Positions 49,156 to 60,248 of a stretch of 64,000 nucleotides of DNA are shown in pieces. The notes beneath the pieces were generated by a model. That model saw only the letters and a list, made by a program, of their open reading frames with translations. It was not told where the DNA came from and did not search any database. This DNA is from Cololabis saira. Taxonomy: Eukaryota; Chordata; Actinopteri; Beloniformes; Belonidae. Position 1 is the stretch's first letter. Each line of letters opens with the position of its first letter. Location of the stretch: NCBI RefSeq assembly GCF_033807715.1, contig NC_084607.1, positions 13,466,441 to 13,530,440 of the forward strand, given 5' to 3'. Made by a program: the position numbers and the translations under genes.

Positions 49156-49590
49156 CCCTCGTCTTCACACAGGAAGATTTATTTTTTAATTGTAAACAGG
49201 TACACCACAGTTACTCAGATTCCTCATCATTTCATATGTTACAAGAAATCACAACACTGAATTTTCACAAATGGCAACTTTATTGTTAAAAAAATAAAAC
49301 ATAAGTTATATACATAACATTTATGCACTATTGTTTGCTCAAGGAAGGACCGTGCATTTCTTCTGAAGGTGTCGTTGAATAGCTTCAGGTGCATTGCTTG
49401 GAAGATCTGAAATCATAAACAGAAGAAAAATGTATTACGGTACTAATAGAGCCGTCGGCGCCCGGAGCTCCGGGCCCGGGGCTCCTCACCGGTCCGGTCC
49501 GGTCCGGTCCGGTGTGTGGCCTCCGGGGCAAGCTAAATACTTGTAGACAAATATAAATAACATAAAAAAAGAGTGAGAAATCTCAATCTC
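49156..49590. other. unique stretch with a possible terminal exon and a GGTCC repeat
   Basis: A minus-strand exon-like segment (49406-49270) is described separately. At 49450-49520 there is a GC-rich island with (GGTCC)n, about 4.5 units at 49491-49512, unlike the AT-rich surroundings. Confidence 0.45.
49339..49406 (-). pseudogene. possible terminal coding exon of unknown gene
   Basis: Reading the minus strand, a pyrimidine-poor but AG-ended acceptor (TTATGATTTCAG) precedes 49406. One frame then reads DLPSNAPEAIQRHLQKKCTV LP-stop, and AATAAA follows near 49283-49288. No other exon is visible. It may be the last exon of an old transposase gene or chance. Not recognised. Confidence 0.25.
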
Positions 49591-50011
49591 ACATTTCAAT
49601 CTTTAACACTTAAATCTTGTCTTCAGATGTTCATTTCTAAATAGAGTTGTTATTGTGTTATAGTGTTATTTCAGATAGAGTATCATCCCTTTGTATTTGG
49701 TGTGGTTGCTAAACTTGTGCATACAATCTGCTTGGGTTAAGATATTAAAAAGACAGTTAAAGTTGAGGATAAAAACAAAAGGTTAGGCTTAACTATTAAT
49801 AAACCTGTGGTTACAGGTTGATATCATTGTGTCTGATGCTAACCACTGTGATAAAATCATGTTTGCGCCAATGACGTCAAACAAATATATAAATCATAAA
49901 GAAACTTTTTTTAAAGTAAAAATAGTGAATTTACATGAATGAAGTGGACAGCAGGGAGTGGTTTCAGTTATCTCAAGAATTAGTTCTGGAACTTCGAGCA
50001 ATTTCTTTCAC

Positions 50012-50073
50012 AGGGGTGTGGTTTACATTTGATAGGCCAGTGGGTGTGGTGCAACTTGGTTGGATATATAAAA
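50012..50073 (+). promoter_or_regulatory. alpha7 promoter
   Basis: GGGGTGTGG (50012 onward), TTGATAGG (GATA), GGGTGTGG (near 50042) and TATATAAAA (50065-50073), 83 bp before the ATG. Mirror copy of the alpha6 promoter. Confidence 0.7.
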
Positions 50074-50155
50074 AAAGAAAGTTAAATTCATTTTCACCAC
50101 AATTATCACAGAAGAATATTTCATTAAGTAAAGACATTTTGGAGAACAGGAAAAC

Positions 50156-50804
50156 ATGAGTCTCTCTGCAAAGGACAAGAGTACCGTGAAGGCTTTCTGG
50201 GGCAAAGTGTCCGGAAAGTCTGCCGACTTGGGGGCTGAAGCCTTGGGCAGGTTGGTTTTATTTCTTTTTAATATTTATATTTTGTGAAAAAACATGCATA
50301 TTTTTATAATGTTTTATCTTTCCCTTCTATGTTTACAGAATGCTGGTTGTATACCCGCAGACCAAGACCTACTTCTCACACTGGTCTGACCTGAGTCCTA
50401 GCTCTCCTCAAGTGAAGAAGCACGGCGCTACCATTATGGCAGCAATCGGAGACGCCATTGGAAAGATTGATAACCTTACTGGTGGTCTGTCCTCCCTCAG
50501 TGAGCTCCATGCTTTCAAGCTCCGAGTGGATCCTGCCAACTTCAAGGTACTGGGTAGCAATAATTACTTTATAAAATAATTTTTTTCTGCATGTATTCAT
50601 AATTATTTAGACTATTGTGATTATTTAGAGTATTGTTGGTTATTATGTAACAATCTTGTGTTTCTTGCACAACAGATCCTGGCCCACAACATCATCCTGG
50701 TGTGTGCCCTGTACTTCCCCCAAGACTTCACTCCAGACGTCCACGTCTCTGTTGACAAGTTCCTGATGAACCTGGCTTTGGCTTTGGCTGAGAAATACCG
50801 CTAA
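50156..50804 (+). CDS. hba: alpha-type globin, embryonic-like (alpha7)
   Basis: Exons 50156-50250, 50339-50546 and 50676-50804 (143 aa). The protein is identical to that of alpha6; exon 1 differs by one silent change and introns by a few bases. Distal and proximal His and the EKYR end are intact. AATAAA is at 50890-50895. Unlike alpha6 it has no divergent beta partner: the place where one would be is taken by the transposon stack and the rearranged beta4 3' side. Product: alpha-type haemoglobin subunit of the alpha6/alpha7 lineage. Confidence 0.96.
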
Positions 50805-50895
50805 AAGCAGCAAAGCAGTGCCATGGCTGGATTTATGCATGTCATGAAAAAGCAGTGTAAGCCCTACCTGTGAGCTTACGTGCTGGGTGAATAAA

Positions 50896-50968
50896 TACAA
50901 AAATTACTGAAATGTGTGTCTTTCACCATTGGTCTTCATTCCCTTACCATACACCTGACATGTCTTTT

Positions 50969-51021
<53 letters not shown>

Positions 51022-51690
51022 GCAAATAAAAGCAAATAGGCAATAAAAAAGCAAGACAATGAGGAAAAAATAGAAATATGTAAATGAATGCATCTTAACT
51101 TAAAACGAGGGTAAAAAAGATATGACTAACATAAGCTTAAATAAAATGATATGTGAAGAAGACAAATAAACTGAAATTTCCAACCAGTTGACCATTTCAG
51201 GCTTGAACTGCTGAAAATGTGTCTCCTGACTTGAATAAGAACATGAGCCAAAGTTTGCTCCATATCAGTCTAGCACAGAGAAGGTCACGGCATGATATCC
51301 AATGACTGGCACCCTGGTGTCATGAGCGCCCTCTACTGCATTTATTGCAACCCATACCACACCATTTAATTAATTGATGAGAATTTTTGTTCATCTTCAT
51401 ATTTTCTATTTTAAGTTGTGAGCCGAAGTACATTTAGTTTGACATGTAATGAAGCACCAGCCCATGTGTCCCATAACAGTTTTGCAAAACATTGTGAATA
51501 ACAATGGATATAAAACTGCAGACATTAAGAAACAGTAACATTTTGGCCAGCAAATGTTCCCTGGAGGACTGCATGTCCTTTCAATGTTAATGTCATCAAT
51601 ACAAATTACTTCACGTGTGGCTACGAGCTAAGAGCTGCCATTTAGTTGCACGGGGTGATCTGTCAGTCTGAGATGTAAAGAGAGCAAGAT
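50896..51690. other. between alpha7 and psi-beta
   Basis: Mirror of 42890-43710. It contains (TAA)n at 50971-51021, about 17 units. No gene is seen. Confidence 0.6.
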
Positions 51691-51929
51691 GAAGCTGCAG
51701 ACACTGACGATTACAATGTAAGAAGATAAACTTACATCCAGATATTATGATATTGTTGCTCTTGTTGCTGCTTGATTGATGTTTTTTGTTTGTTTGTTTT
51801 TGTTTTGGTACAGCTCCTGACCAACTGCCTGACCATTGTGCTTGCTGGTCAGTTGATTTCCCTCCTGAGGTCCATGCAGCTTTCCAGGAGTTCCTGGTGG
51901 TGGCCGCATTGAGAAAGCAGTACCACTAA
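51691..51929 (+). pseudogene. beta-globin pseudogene fragment (psi-beta, copy A')
   Basis: End of exon 2 (51691-51717, then GTAAG), intron 2, and a 116-bp exon 3 (51814-51929) with the same 7-bp and 6-bp deletions as copy A. The shared lesions show it was already dead before the block was duplicated. It ends AAGCAGTACCACTAA. Confidence 0.88.
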
Positions 51930-51934
51930 ACACC

Positions 51935-52795
51935 TCAGAAGAGGATGGTCAAATGCTCTGTTTCTTTAATCATATAAGCTTTAATTAAACAAAACAGTGA
52001 AAATCAACGGTTTGTGTTGTCCCTCTGTGCAGGATTTGAAAAGCAGATGTTTTCTTTCCCATAAAGTTGAGAAATGTTGTATTGCATACCTACTTTCTGA
52101 AGCAACATTAAACATTTATTTGAAAATAAAAGAAAACCTCTTTCTAATTGCAGTTAGCAAAAATACATCCTTGAGTAAAATCTAATAAAATAGATTATTC
52201 ACGCCCTCCTTGTGGTGGAGTAAAGGCTATTTGCCTACAAATTTAAATTCATAATCTAATGTAACAAGAGGGTCTATCTGAAAGCTCAGCAACAAGAAAA
52301 GACTTCATTTAAAAGTGTGCAGCTCAGATTCTAAAATAAATGTTCACAGCTGATTACACAGAAGGTCAATTTCATGAATACAAGAGTCTTGAAAGAATAT
52401 CTAAATTGATGCAAGCTCATATAAAGGTTTGAAAAATAGCAATTACAATGACAGTGATATTCCTGCAGAGGCAACTTGTCTTCAAGGGAGGATGTCATGT
52501 TCAAAGACTCACTGGTTAAGGACAGATATCTGGCTACATGACAATCGAACAATAGAATTGGCAAAATAATCCTATTACACAAATCTGTTATTGACAGGTA
52601 AAATGTAGAGATATTAGGAAAAAAGAAAGATAAGGTAAATCATTATACTAGGTTATAAGCTTATGCATTGCACCCATGCAGAGAAATTTAAAAAAGAATA
52701 AACATCCCATCAATAACCGCGTTTCATTGCAACTCATCTTTAATTTAAATTGAGACAGAGTTTTTATAAGTCAATTATTATGTATATCGTCTGCA
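51935..52795. other. alpha8 3' flank
   Basis: Mirror of 41610-42475. No gene is seen; frames antisense to it have no domain. Confidence 0.6.
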
Positions 52796-52801
52796 GACAT
52801 T

Positions 52802-53413
52802 TCATCTGTATTTCTCAGAGAGGGCGCGGGCCAGGGCAGCCAGGAACTTGTCCATAGCCATGTGGACCTCAGGGGTGAAGTCCTCAGGAAACATCATGGA
52901 GATGACCACAAGGAGACAGTGAGAAAGAATCTGCAAACAAAAAGAATGAGGATATTTAGTCTGGCGTAAATCCAATGAAACATAAAAAAAACAATTAAAC
53001 AACTCACAAGCAAATAATTATCAATACCTTGAAGTTAGCAGGATCCACTCGTAGAGTGAAGGCGTGCAGCCCACTTAGGCTGAGAAGTCCTGATGCCAGA
53101 TCATCGATTTTGGCCACGGCATCAGCAACTCCACCCATCACGGTCTTTCCGTGCTTCTTCACATTAGCAGAGCCGGGGCTCAGGTCCTTCCAGTGAGAGA
53201 AGTAAGTCTTGGTCTGCGGGTAGACCACCAGCATCCTGAGAAAAACACAAATCAATACTGGAAAATATATAAAAAAGTACCAGAAAAATGTTTTTTGGGA
53301 GACTCGGGTTATATTTACCTGGACAGAGCACTGGTCCCGATGTCGTCCGCCATCCCAGAAATGTTAGCCCAGAAGGCCTTGACTGTGTCCTTGTCCTTAG
53401 CGGTGAGACTCAT
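52802..53413 (-). CDS. hba: alpha-type globin (alpha8)
   Basis: Minus-strand exons 53413-53319, 53235-53028 and 52930-52802 (143 aa). Exons 2 and 3 encode the same residues as alpha5 and alpha9. Exon 1 has two replacements: Asn for Lys17 (AFWANISG) and Ser for Gly28 (GTSALSR). Distal His60, proximal His89 and the EKYR end are intact. It is head to head with beta5 (starts 2.0 kb apart). Product: alpha-type haemoglobin subunit; the two changes make it the only distinct member of the alpha5/8/9 trio. Confidence 0.96.
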
Positions 53414-53459
53414 GTTGCCTGTTGATGCGCTTTGAATGCTGCACAGATCATAGTAGGCT

Positions 53460-53512
53460 TTTTATAACGGAAACACGTCAGAGACACACCCGACCCACTA
53501 CGAGATACGAGC
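53460..53512 (-). promoter_or_regulatory. alpha8 promoter
   Basis: TATAAAA on the minus strand (53466-53460), CACACCC near 53486 and a GATAC-type site near 53504. In this copy the TATA reads GTTATAAAAAG where alpha5 and alpha9 have TGTATAAAAAG. Confidence 0.6.
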
Positions 53513-55280
53513 ATTTGGAGGTGTATCAGGCATCCACCTCAGGTCAACTTGATATCCATCTGGCATGAGATAAAGAAAAAACGGTTTTCTTTACAATGAC
53601 TGAAGGACAGCTCTGTTGAACGATGACACAAGTTAAATGAACATTACAATGCACCTCAGATGGAAACTTACACTAACATGACTAATTGCAGAGAAGCAGA
53701 CAAAAACATACATTTAAACAGAAAAATACTTGTAAAAGGGTTTGGAGGAGTCATTTGAAATTGGAAGCTTGAAAAGCAGATCATTTTTGTCATCGACAAT
53801 CAGAAGCGTACTTCTTAACTGCTACAGAGTCAGTGACTGAATACATTTTTTCTTTGCTGGCATGCAGGGGAGAAAAAAATGCCCCCTGCATTTCTCAAAA
53901 AGTTCTTAAAACAATAGCATTCAAAAAGTAATTCAACTAAAACAGTTAAAATACCGAGAGCCGCTTCCAGCCCCACCTCCACCCTCAATGTCTTTCAAAC
54001 AGCAGCCAACAGAAACCTACAAACCCAAAGATAGGCAAAGTCCAAACCCTCTTAATTCAACCTGTTTCATGAAATAGTGTGAGAGAATATGAAATCTAAG
54101 ATAAAGAAGTTAACAAACATCCAGCATGAAATATTCTTGAGACTAAAGAATAAAATAAAGAAATTCATTGTTTATAGTACATGAATACCCATTCAAGAAA
54201 GCAGATCACAAATAACTTTAAGATTTATGTTTCAAGATGACAGCTGAGAATGAATGAATGAATGAATGAATGAAAGAATGAAAGAATGAAAGAATGAAAG
54301 AATGAAAGATGAGGGGAAAAAACCTGGAACGGCTCACACATAACCCACAGAAAGGTATAATTAAATTTGAAGGTTTATGGGGTTTATTTAAGTTAAGATC
54401 ATCCTTGAAATTGGTTTATATTTATATAATTTGCTAAACAGGACCTCTGCGTTTTCAAAGCACCATTAACAAAGAGATTATTGTCTTGCAGTCACTTTCC
54501 GTTTATGAAACGTCTCAAAACACACCAGTTAAAAATAGTGATTAGACTCCATCTACTTGAGAAATATTATTCGTAATAGTCTGGTTATTCCTTGTTTCAT
54601 TCATTATGGGCACGCCAGTAGTGGCCCACAGAAAGGTATATTTAAATTTGAAGCTTTATGGGGGTTATTTAAATTAAGATCATCCTTGAAATTGGTTTAT
54701 ATATTTAAATCATTTCAAACTAAAAACATTGAAAACTTGAGTTTATCTATTTCACCCTTTAGTATTGTACTTTTATTGGTAATCTCATTTTAAGAGAAAA
54801 GAACTGAGACAATAATTTGATCTATATTTTACATCATTACACTTATAGTTAAATACGACTCCATGTTATTTCATCTTTATCTGTCTAAAGTTTCACTGGA
54901 GCTATAAGATAATGACTCTCATTCAAAGTTTTGTGTATTGGTGCAAAATAAGGATCTTGATAAGGATACTGCACTGTGAATAAAATAATAGTAGTGTCAA
55001 CGATATCTAAAGATAAATAAATAACAAATAGAAAAAAAAATAATAGTAATAAATAAAATAAAAAACTTTTCCAAAATGAGCCATGGTTTGAACACATTTT
55101 TAATCACTTCTTATTTCAATGAGTCAGTTGCCTCCATCCATGACATTCAGAAATATGTTAAATCTTTCTCAACGTGGCCAAAACATTTGAATTCTAGACG
55201 TCGCAATGTTTCATTTGAGCAACGCCGTTGGCATACATCCATAAATCAAGACTTCCTGCAACCCTCTGTCAAACTCCCCC
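53513..55280. other. alpha8/beta5 divergent intergenic region
   Basis: Mirror of 39507-40900 plus insertions: (GAAT)/(GAAAGAAT) units at 54245-54308, and a repeated segment (54350-54425 and 54627-54710) flanking DNA shared with the beta4 5' flank. Confidence 0.6.
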
Positions 55281-55282
55281 CA

Positions 55283-55321
55283 TCTGATAACTGTGGGTGG
55301 GGTGAAACTGGTTCTTTAAAA
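55283..55321 (+). promoter_or_regulatory. beta5 promoter
   Basis: CTGATAAC, GGGTGGGG and CTTTAAAAG, identical to the beta4 elements. Confidence 0.6.
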
Positions 55322-55381
55322 GACGCATGTTGAGGACTTGCAGAACAACGCAGGACAAGCAGAACACATCTACAAGCCAAA

Positions 55382-56079
55382 ATGGTCAAATGGTCAGAAT
55401 TCGAGCTCGCCACCATCCCTGAGATCTTCTCCAAGATAGACAAGGATGTCGTGGGCCCTGCAGCTCTTTCCAGGTAAGATAGATTGTTTATCAGTGATAG
55501 ATCTACCATGTTCATTTTTCTGTCACAATGATTTACTGTCAGTTTGCTCTATTTCTAACATGTGGAATATGCTAAAATGGTTTAATTCTGCTGTAACATA
55601 TGGAGTGACTTGTGTTTTTTATGTTTCCTCAGGTGTCTGATTGTCTACCCCTGGACTCAGAGGTACTTTGGTGGCTTTGGAAACCTCTACAATGCTGCTG
55701 CTATTACATCAAATCCAAAGGTTGCAGCTCACGGAAAGGTTGTCCTCTCCGGTCTGGAAAGAGCTCTGAAGGACATGGACAACATCAAGCAGATTTATGC
55801 AGAACTCAGCGTGCTGCACTCAGAGAAGCTGCAAGTGGACCCTGACAATTTCAATGTAATCAGACCGCCTGATATTGACATCAATCTATTGTGATATTGT
55901 TCTTCATTTTGATGTTTTCTAATGCATATTATGCTTTGTTGTTGTTGCAGCTCCTGGCCGACTGCTTGACCATCGTGATTGCTGGTCAGCTGGGTACAGA
56001 CTTCACTCCTGAGGTCCAGGCAGCTTTCCAGAAGTTCGTGTCAGTGGTGGTGGCCGCCCTGAGAAAGCAGTACCACTAA
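55382..56079 (+). CDS. hbb: beta-type globin (beta5)
   Basis: Exons 55382-55473, 55633-55855 and 55951-56079 (147 aa). The N-terminus [20 protein letters not shown] differs from beta3/beta6 only at Pro-Glu for Gln-Asp (residues 13-14); the rest is the same, with Leu72 retained, His64, His93, Ser94 and the C-terminal His. AATAAA is at 56143-56148. It is the sequence from which beta4 was most likely copied, since they share the PE motif and the 5' flank. Head to head with alpha8, tail to tail with beta6 (palindrome P2). Confidence 0.97.
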
Positions 56080-56605
56080 ACACGTCCGCAGACGACGGTC
56101 ACATGTTTTCCTTCTGTATACCTCACCAAAAGATTTAATATTAATAAAACTGTGAGCACATTCAACAGCTTCTCTTGTACTCTGTTTGTGTGGAGAATAT
56201 CTAATATTACATAGTGGTGACAAATAATGTGTGGTTCATCAAACCTGATCTAAGTTTGAATTCTTGAAGAAATACTGCCAATTAAACTCAAAGATCAAAT
56301 AAATTTATAGATAAGTTTTATTTATAGATAAACTTGTCACCCATTCAAAATCAAACCCATAGCTTAATGTTATTTATTAGTCAAGTGATTGGTTAAACAT
56401 TTAAATTCTTTTATAACCAGAACCAAAACTTTTGCGGGTAAATACATAAATGTACACTATATTTATACCTTTATATGGGTGTTTGACACCCATATAGAGT
56501 CTATGAACAATTTAAATTAAAAACAATTAAAGTTTTCATTTACGGTATTTCATTTAAAAGATTTTCATTTATTTAGACCATGAGAAGTTAATGTTAGAAA
56601 AAAAC
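56080..56605. repeat. left arm of palindrome P2 (shortened beta5 3' flank)
   Basis: Inverse of the beta6 3' flank, but about 510 bp present at the beta2, beta3 and beta6 flanks is missing, with the junction near 56540 (AAGTTTTC / ATTTACGGTA). Confidence 0.85.
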
Positions 56606-56900
56606 TTGTCAAAACGTTTAAAGTTTTTTTTTTTCTGTTTTCAAGTTCTGATACATGAAATGATTAATATATTATCTATTTATTTATTTTCCTTTGAACC
56701 ACAACTCTACAACTGATCCTGACAAATAGTTTTATCCTTATATCTAGAAAAAAAAGATAAGAAAGATAAGATAAGAAACTACCTAATTTTTTATGTGCTC
56801 CACAGGGAATCAAAACTTTTTTTTCCCTCCTACCTAACACAATATAATGTAACAGTTATGTACTCCTGAATATAGTTTGTAAAAAATAGAAATCTAGCAG
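56606..56900. other. spacer of palindrome P2
   Basis: Reverse complement of the P1 spacer (37402-37685) with minor indels. Confidence 0.85.
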
Positions 56901-57912
56901 TTTTTTTTCTAACATTAACTTCTCATGGTCTAAATAAATGAAAATATTTTAAATGAAATACCGTAAATGAAGGCTTTTTAAAACACTGAGTGGTTTGCAT
57001 TATGATTTTGCTCAATCATAGAAAGTGTCAAAGTATTTCATTCAATTTAGATTCAGTTAAAAAAACTGGGGACCGAGGGATTTAAGGCATGTTGAAGCAG
57101 CACGCATGGGTCACGAAGCAGTGTCATTAAGTAAAACAGAATAAACAATATACAACAAAAACTAAATGTTTGTGTTTGTAGACTGTACATGGGTGTAAAA
57201 TACATAATTTTATAAATGAAGTGCAAACTGGATATAAGTGAATACGAGCTGTGCGTTTACAAAAGTGATATTTACGAAGCAGCTGTAGTGAAATAATGAA
57301 CAAAGGAGGCAGAAGGTGGATAAAAAAACGCAATACATTATATACACTGATGCCCAAGAAGATGGAATAGTTGTGTTGCCAGAAACAGTCCTCTTTTCAT
57401 TTAAAATAACTTCATTAGAAGAGGTTAAAAAAGTTTTATTCTAATTTTGTAAGAAACAGTGTGTAACAGAAACTTTAATTGTTTTTAATTTAAAGTGTTC
57501 ATTGACTTTATATTGCTGTCAAACACATGGTGGTATAAATATAGTGTACATTTATGTATTTACCCGCAAAAGTTTTGGTTCTGGTTATAAAAGAATTTAA
57601 ATGTTTAACCAATCACTTGACTGATACATAACATTAAGCTATGGGTTTGATTTTGAATGGGTGACAAGTTTATCTATAAGTAAAACCATGTATTTGATCT
57701 TTGAGTTTAATTGGCAGTATTTCTTCAAGAATTCAAACTTAGATCAGGTTTGATGAACCACACATTAGTTGTCCCCACTATGTAATATTAGATATTCTCC
57801 ACACAAACAGAGTACAAGAGAAGCTGTTGAATGTGCTCACAGTTTTATTAATATTAAATATTTTGGTGAGGTATACAGAAGCACAACATGTGACGGTCGT
57901 CTGCGGACGTGT

Positions 57913-58601
57913 TTAGTGGTACTGCTTTCTCAGGGCGGCCACCACCACTGACACGAACTTCTGGAAAGCTGCCTGGACCTCAGGAGTGAAGTCTGTACCC
58001 AGCTGACCAGCAATCACGATGGTCAAGCAGTCGGCCAGGAGCTGCAACAACAACAAAGCACAATATGCATTAGAAAACATCAAAATGAAGAACAATATCA
58101 CAGTAGATTGATGTCAATATCAGGCGGTCTGATTACATTGAAATTGTCAGGGTCCACTTGCAGCTTCTCTGAGTGCAGCACGCTGAGTTCTGCATAAATC
58201 TGCTTGATGTTGTCCATGTCCTTCAGAGCTCTTTCCAGACCGGAGAGGACAACCTTTCCGTGAGCTGCAACCTTTGGATTTGATGTAATAGCAGCAGCAT
58301 TGTAGAGGTTTCCAAAGCCACCAAAGTACCTCTGAGTCCAGGGGTAGACAATCAGACACCTGAGGAAACATAAAAAACACAAGTCACTCCATATGTTACA
58401 GCAGAATTAAACCATTTTAACATATTCCACATGTTAGAAATAGAGCAAACTGACAGTAAATCATTGTGACAGAAAACGAACATAGTAGATTTATCACTGA
58501 CTACCTTACCTGGAAAGAGCTGCAGGGCCCACGACATCCTTGTCTATCTTAGAGAAGATGTCCTGGATGGTGGCGAGCTCGAATTCTGACCATTTGACCA
58601 T
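57913..58601 (-). CDS. hbb: beta-type globin (beta6)
   Basis: Minus-strand exons 58601-58510, 58359-58137 and 58041-57913 (147 aa). The protein is identical to that of beta3 (IQDIF, Leu72, Ser94, C-terminal His). Intron 1 is about 10 bp shorter than in beta3 because the T-rich stretch after the donor is missing. The minus-strand AATAAA corresponds to TTTATT near 57844-57849. Tail to tail with beta5 and head to head with alpha9 (starts 1.65 kb apart). Product: beta-type haemoglobin subunit. Confidence 0.97.
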
Positions 58602-58660
58602 TTTGGCTTGTAGATGTGTTCTGCTTGTCCTGCGTTGTTCTGCAAGTCCTCAACATGCGT

Positions 58661-58701
58661 CTTTTAAAGAACCAGTTTCACCCCACCCACAGTTATCAGA
58701 T
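58661..58701 (-). promoter_or_regulatory. beta6 promoter
   Basis: Minus-strand CTGATAAC, GGGTGGGG and CTTTAAAAG, as at beta3. Confidence 0.6.
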
Positions 58702-58704
58702 GGG

Positions 58705-60145
58705 GGGAGTTTGACAGAGGGTTGCAGGAAGTCTTGATTTATGGATGTATGCCAACGGCGTTGCTCAAATGAAACATTGCAACGTCGTTAATTCAAATGT
58801 TTGAGAAAGATGTTTCAGAAACATATTTCTGAATGTCATGGATGGAGGCAACTGACTCATCGAAATAGGAAGTGATTAAAAATGTGTTCAAACCATAGCT
58901 CATTTTGGAAAAGTTTTTTATTTTATTTATTACTATTATTTTTTGTTTCTATTTGTTATTTATTTATCTTTAGATATTGTTGACACTACTATTATTTTAT
59001 TCACAGTGCAGTATCCTTATCAAGATCCTTATTTTGAACCAATACACACAGAACTTTGAATGAGAGTCATTATCTTACAGCTCCAGTGAAACTTTAGACA
59101 GATAAAGATGAAATAACATGGAGTCGTATTTAACTATAATACGACTTTTATTAACTAAGTGTAATGATGTAAAATGTAGATCAAATTATTGTCTCAGTTC
59201 TTTTCTCTTAAAATGAGATTAATTACCAATAAAAGTACAATACTAAAGGGTGAAATAAATAAACTCAACTTTTCAATGTTTTTAATTTGAAATTATATAA
59301 ATATGAACCAATTTCAAGGATGATCTTAACTTAAATAAACCCCATAAACCTTCAAATTTAATTATACCTTTCTGTGGGTTATGTGTGAGCCGTTCCAGGT
59401 TTTTTCCCCTCATCTTTCATTCTTTCATTCAAGTTATTTGTGATCTGCTTTCTTGAATGGGTATTCATGTACTATAAACATTGAATTTCTTTATTTTATT
59501 CTTTAGTCTCAAGAATATTTCATGCTGGATGTTTGTTAACTTTTTAATCTTAGATTTCATATTCTCTAACACTATTTCATGAAACAGGTTGAATTTGGAG
59601 GGTTTGGACTTTGCCTATCTTTGGGTTTGTAGGTTTCTGTTGGCTGCTGTTTGAAAGACACTGAGGGTGGAGGTGGGGCTGGAAGCGGCTCTCGGTATTT
59701 GAACTGTTTTAGTTTACTTACTTTTTTTAATGCTATTGTTTTAAGAAGCCTATACTTTTTGAGAAATGCAGGGGGATTTTTTTCTCCCCTCCATGCCAGC
59801 AAAGAAAAAATGTATTCAGTCACTGACTCTGTAGCAGTTAAGAAGTACGCTACCAATTGTCGATGACAAAAATGATCTGCTTTTCAAGCTTCCAATTTCA
59901 AATGACTCCTCCAAACCCTTTTACAAGTATTTTTCTGTTTAAATGTATGTTTTTGTCTTCTGCTTCTCTGCAATTAGTCATGTTAGTGTAAGTTTCCATC
60001 TGAGGTGCATTGTAATGTTCATTTAACTTGTGTCATCGTTCAACAGAGCTGACCTTCAGTCATTGTAAAGAAAACCGTTTTTTCTTTATCTCATGCCAGA
60101 TGGATATCATGTTGACCTGAGGTGGATGCCTGATACACCTCCAAA
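58705..60145. other. beta6/alpha9 divergent intergenic region
   Basis: Copy of 39507-40900 with small indels. No gene is seen. Confidence 0.6.
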
Positions 60146-60150
60146 TGCTT

Positions 60151-60199
60151 GTATCTCGTAGTGGGTCGGGTGTGTCTCTGACGTGTTTCCTGTATAAAA
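60151..60199 (+). promoter_or_regulatory. alpha9 promoter
   Basis: GTATCTCG (60151 onward), GGGTGTGTC (near 60168) and TATAAAA (60193-60199), 50 bp before the ATG. Confidence 0.6.
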
Positions 60200-60248
60200 A
60201 GCCTACTATGATCTGTGCAGCATTCAAAGCAACGCATCAACAGGCAAC

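Larger units (their letters stand above)
49590..56605. repeat. segmental duplication block A' (inverted; alpha7-psi-beta-alpha8-beta5)
   Basis: Mirror copy of block A. Relative to A it lost ~170 bp beside psi-beta (near 51690) and ~510 bp of the beta 3' flank (junction near 56540), and gained a GAAT repeat at 54245-54308 and a local duplication at 54350-54710. Confidence 0.85.
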
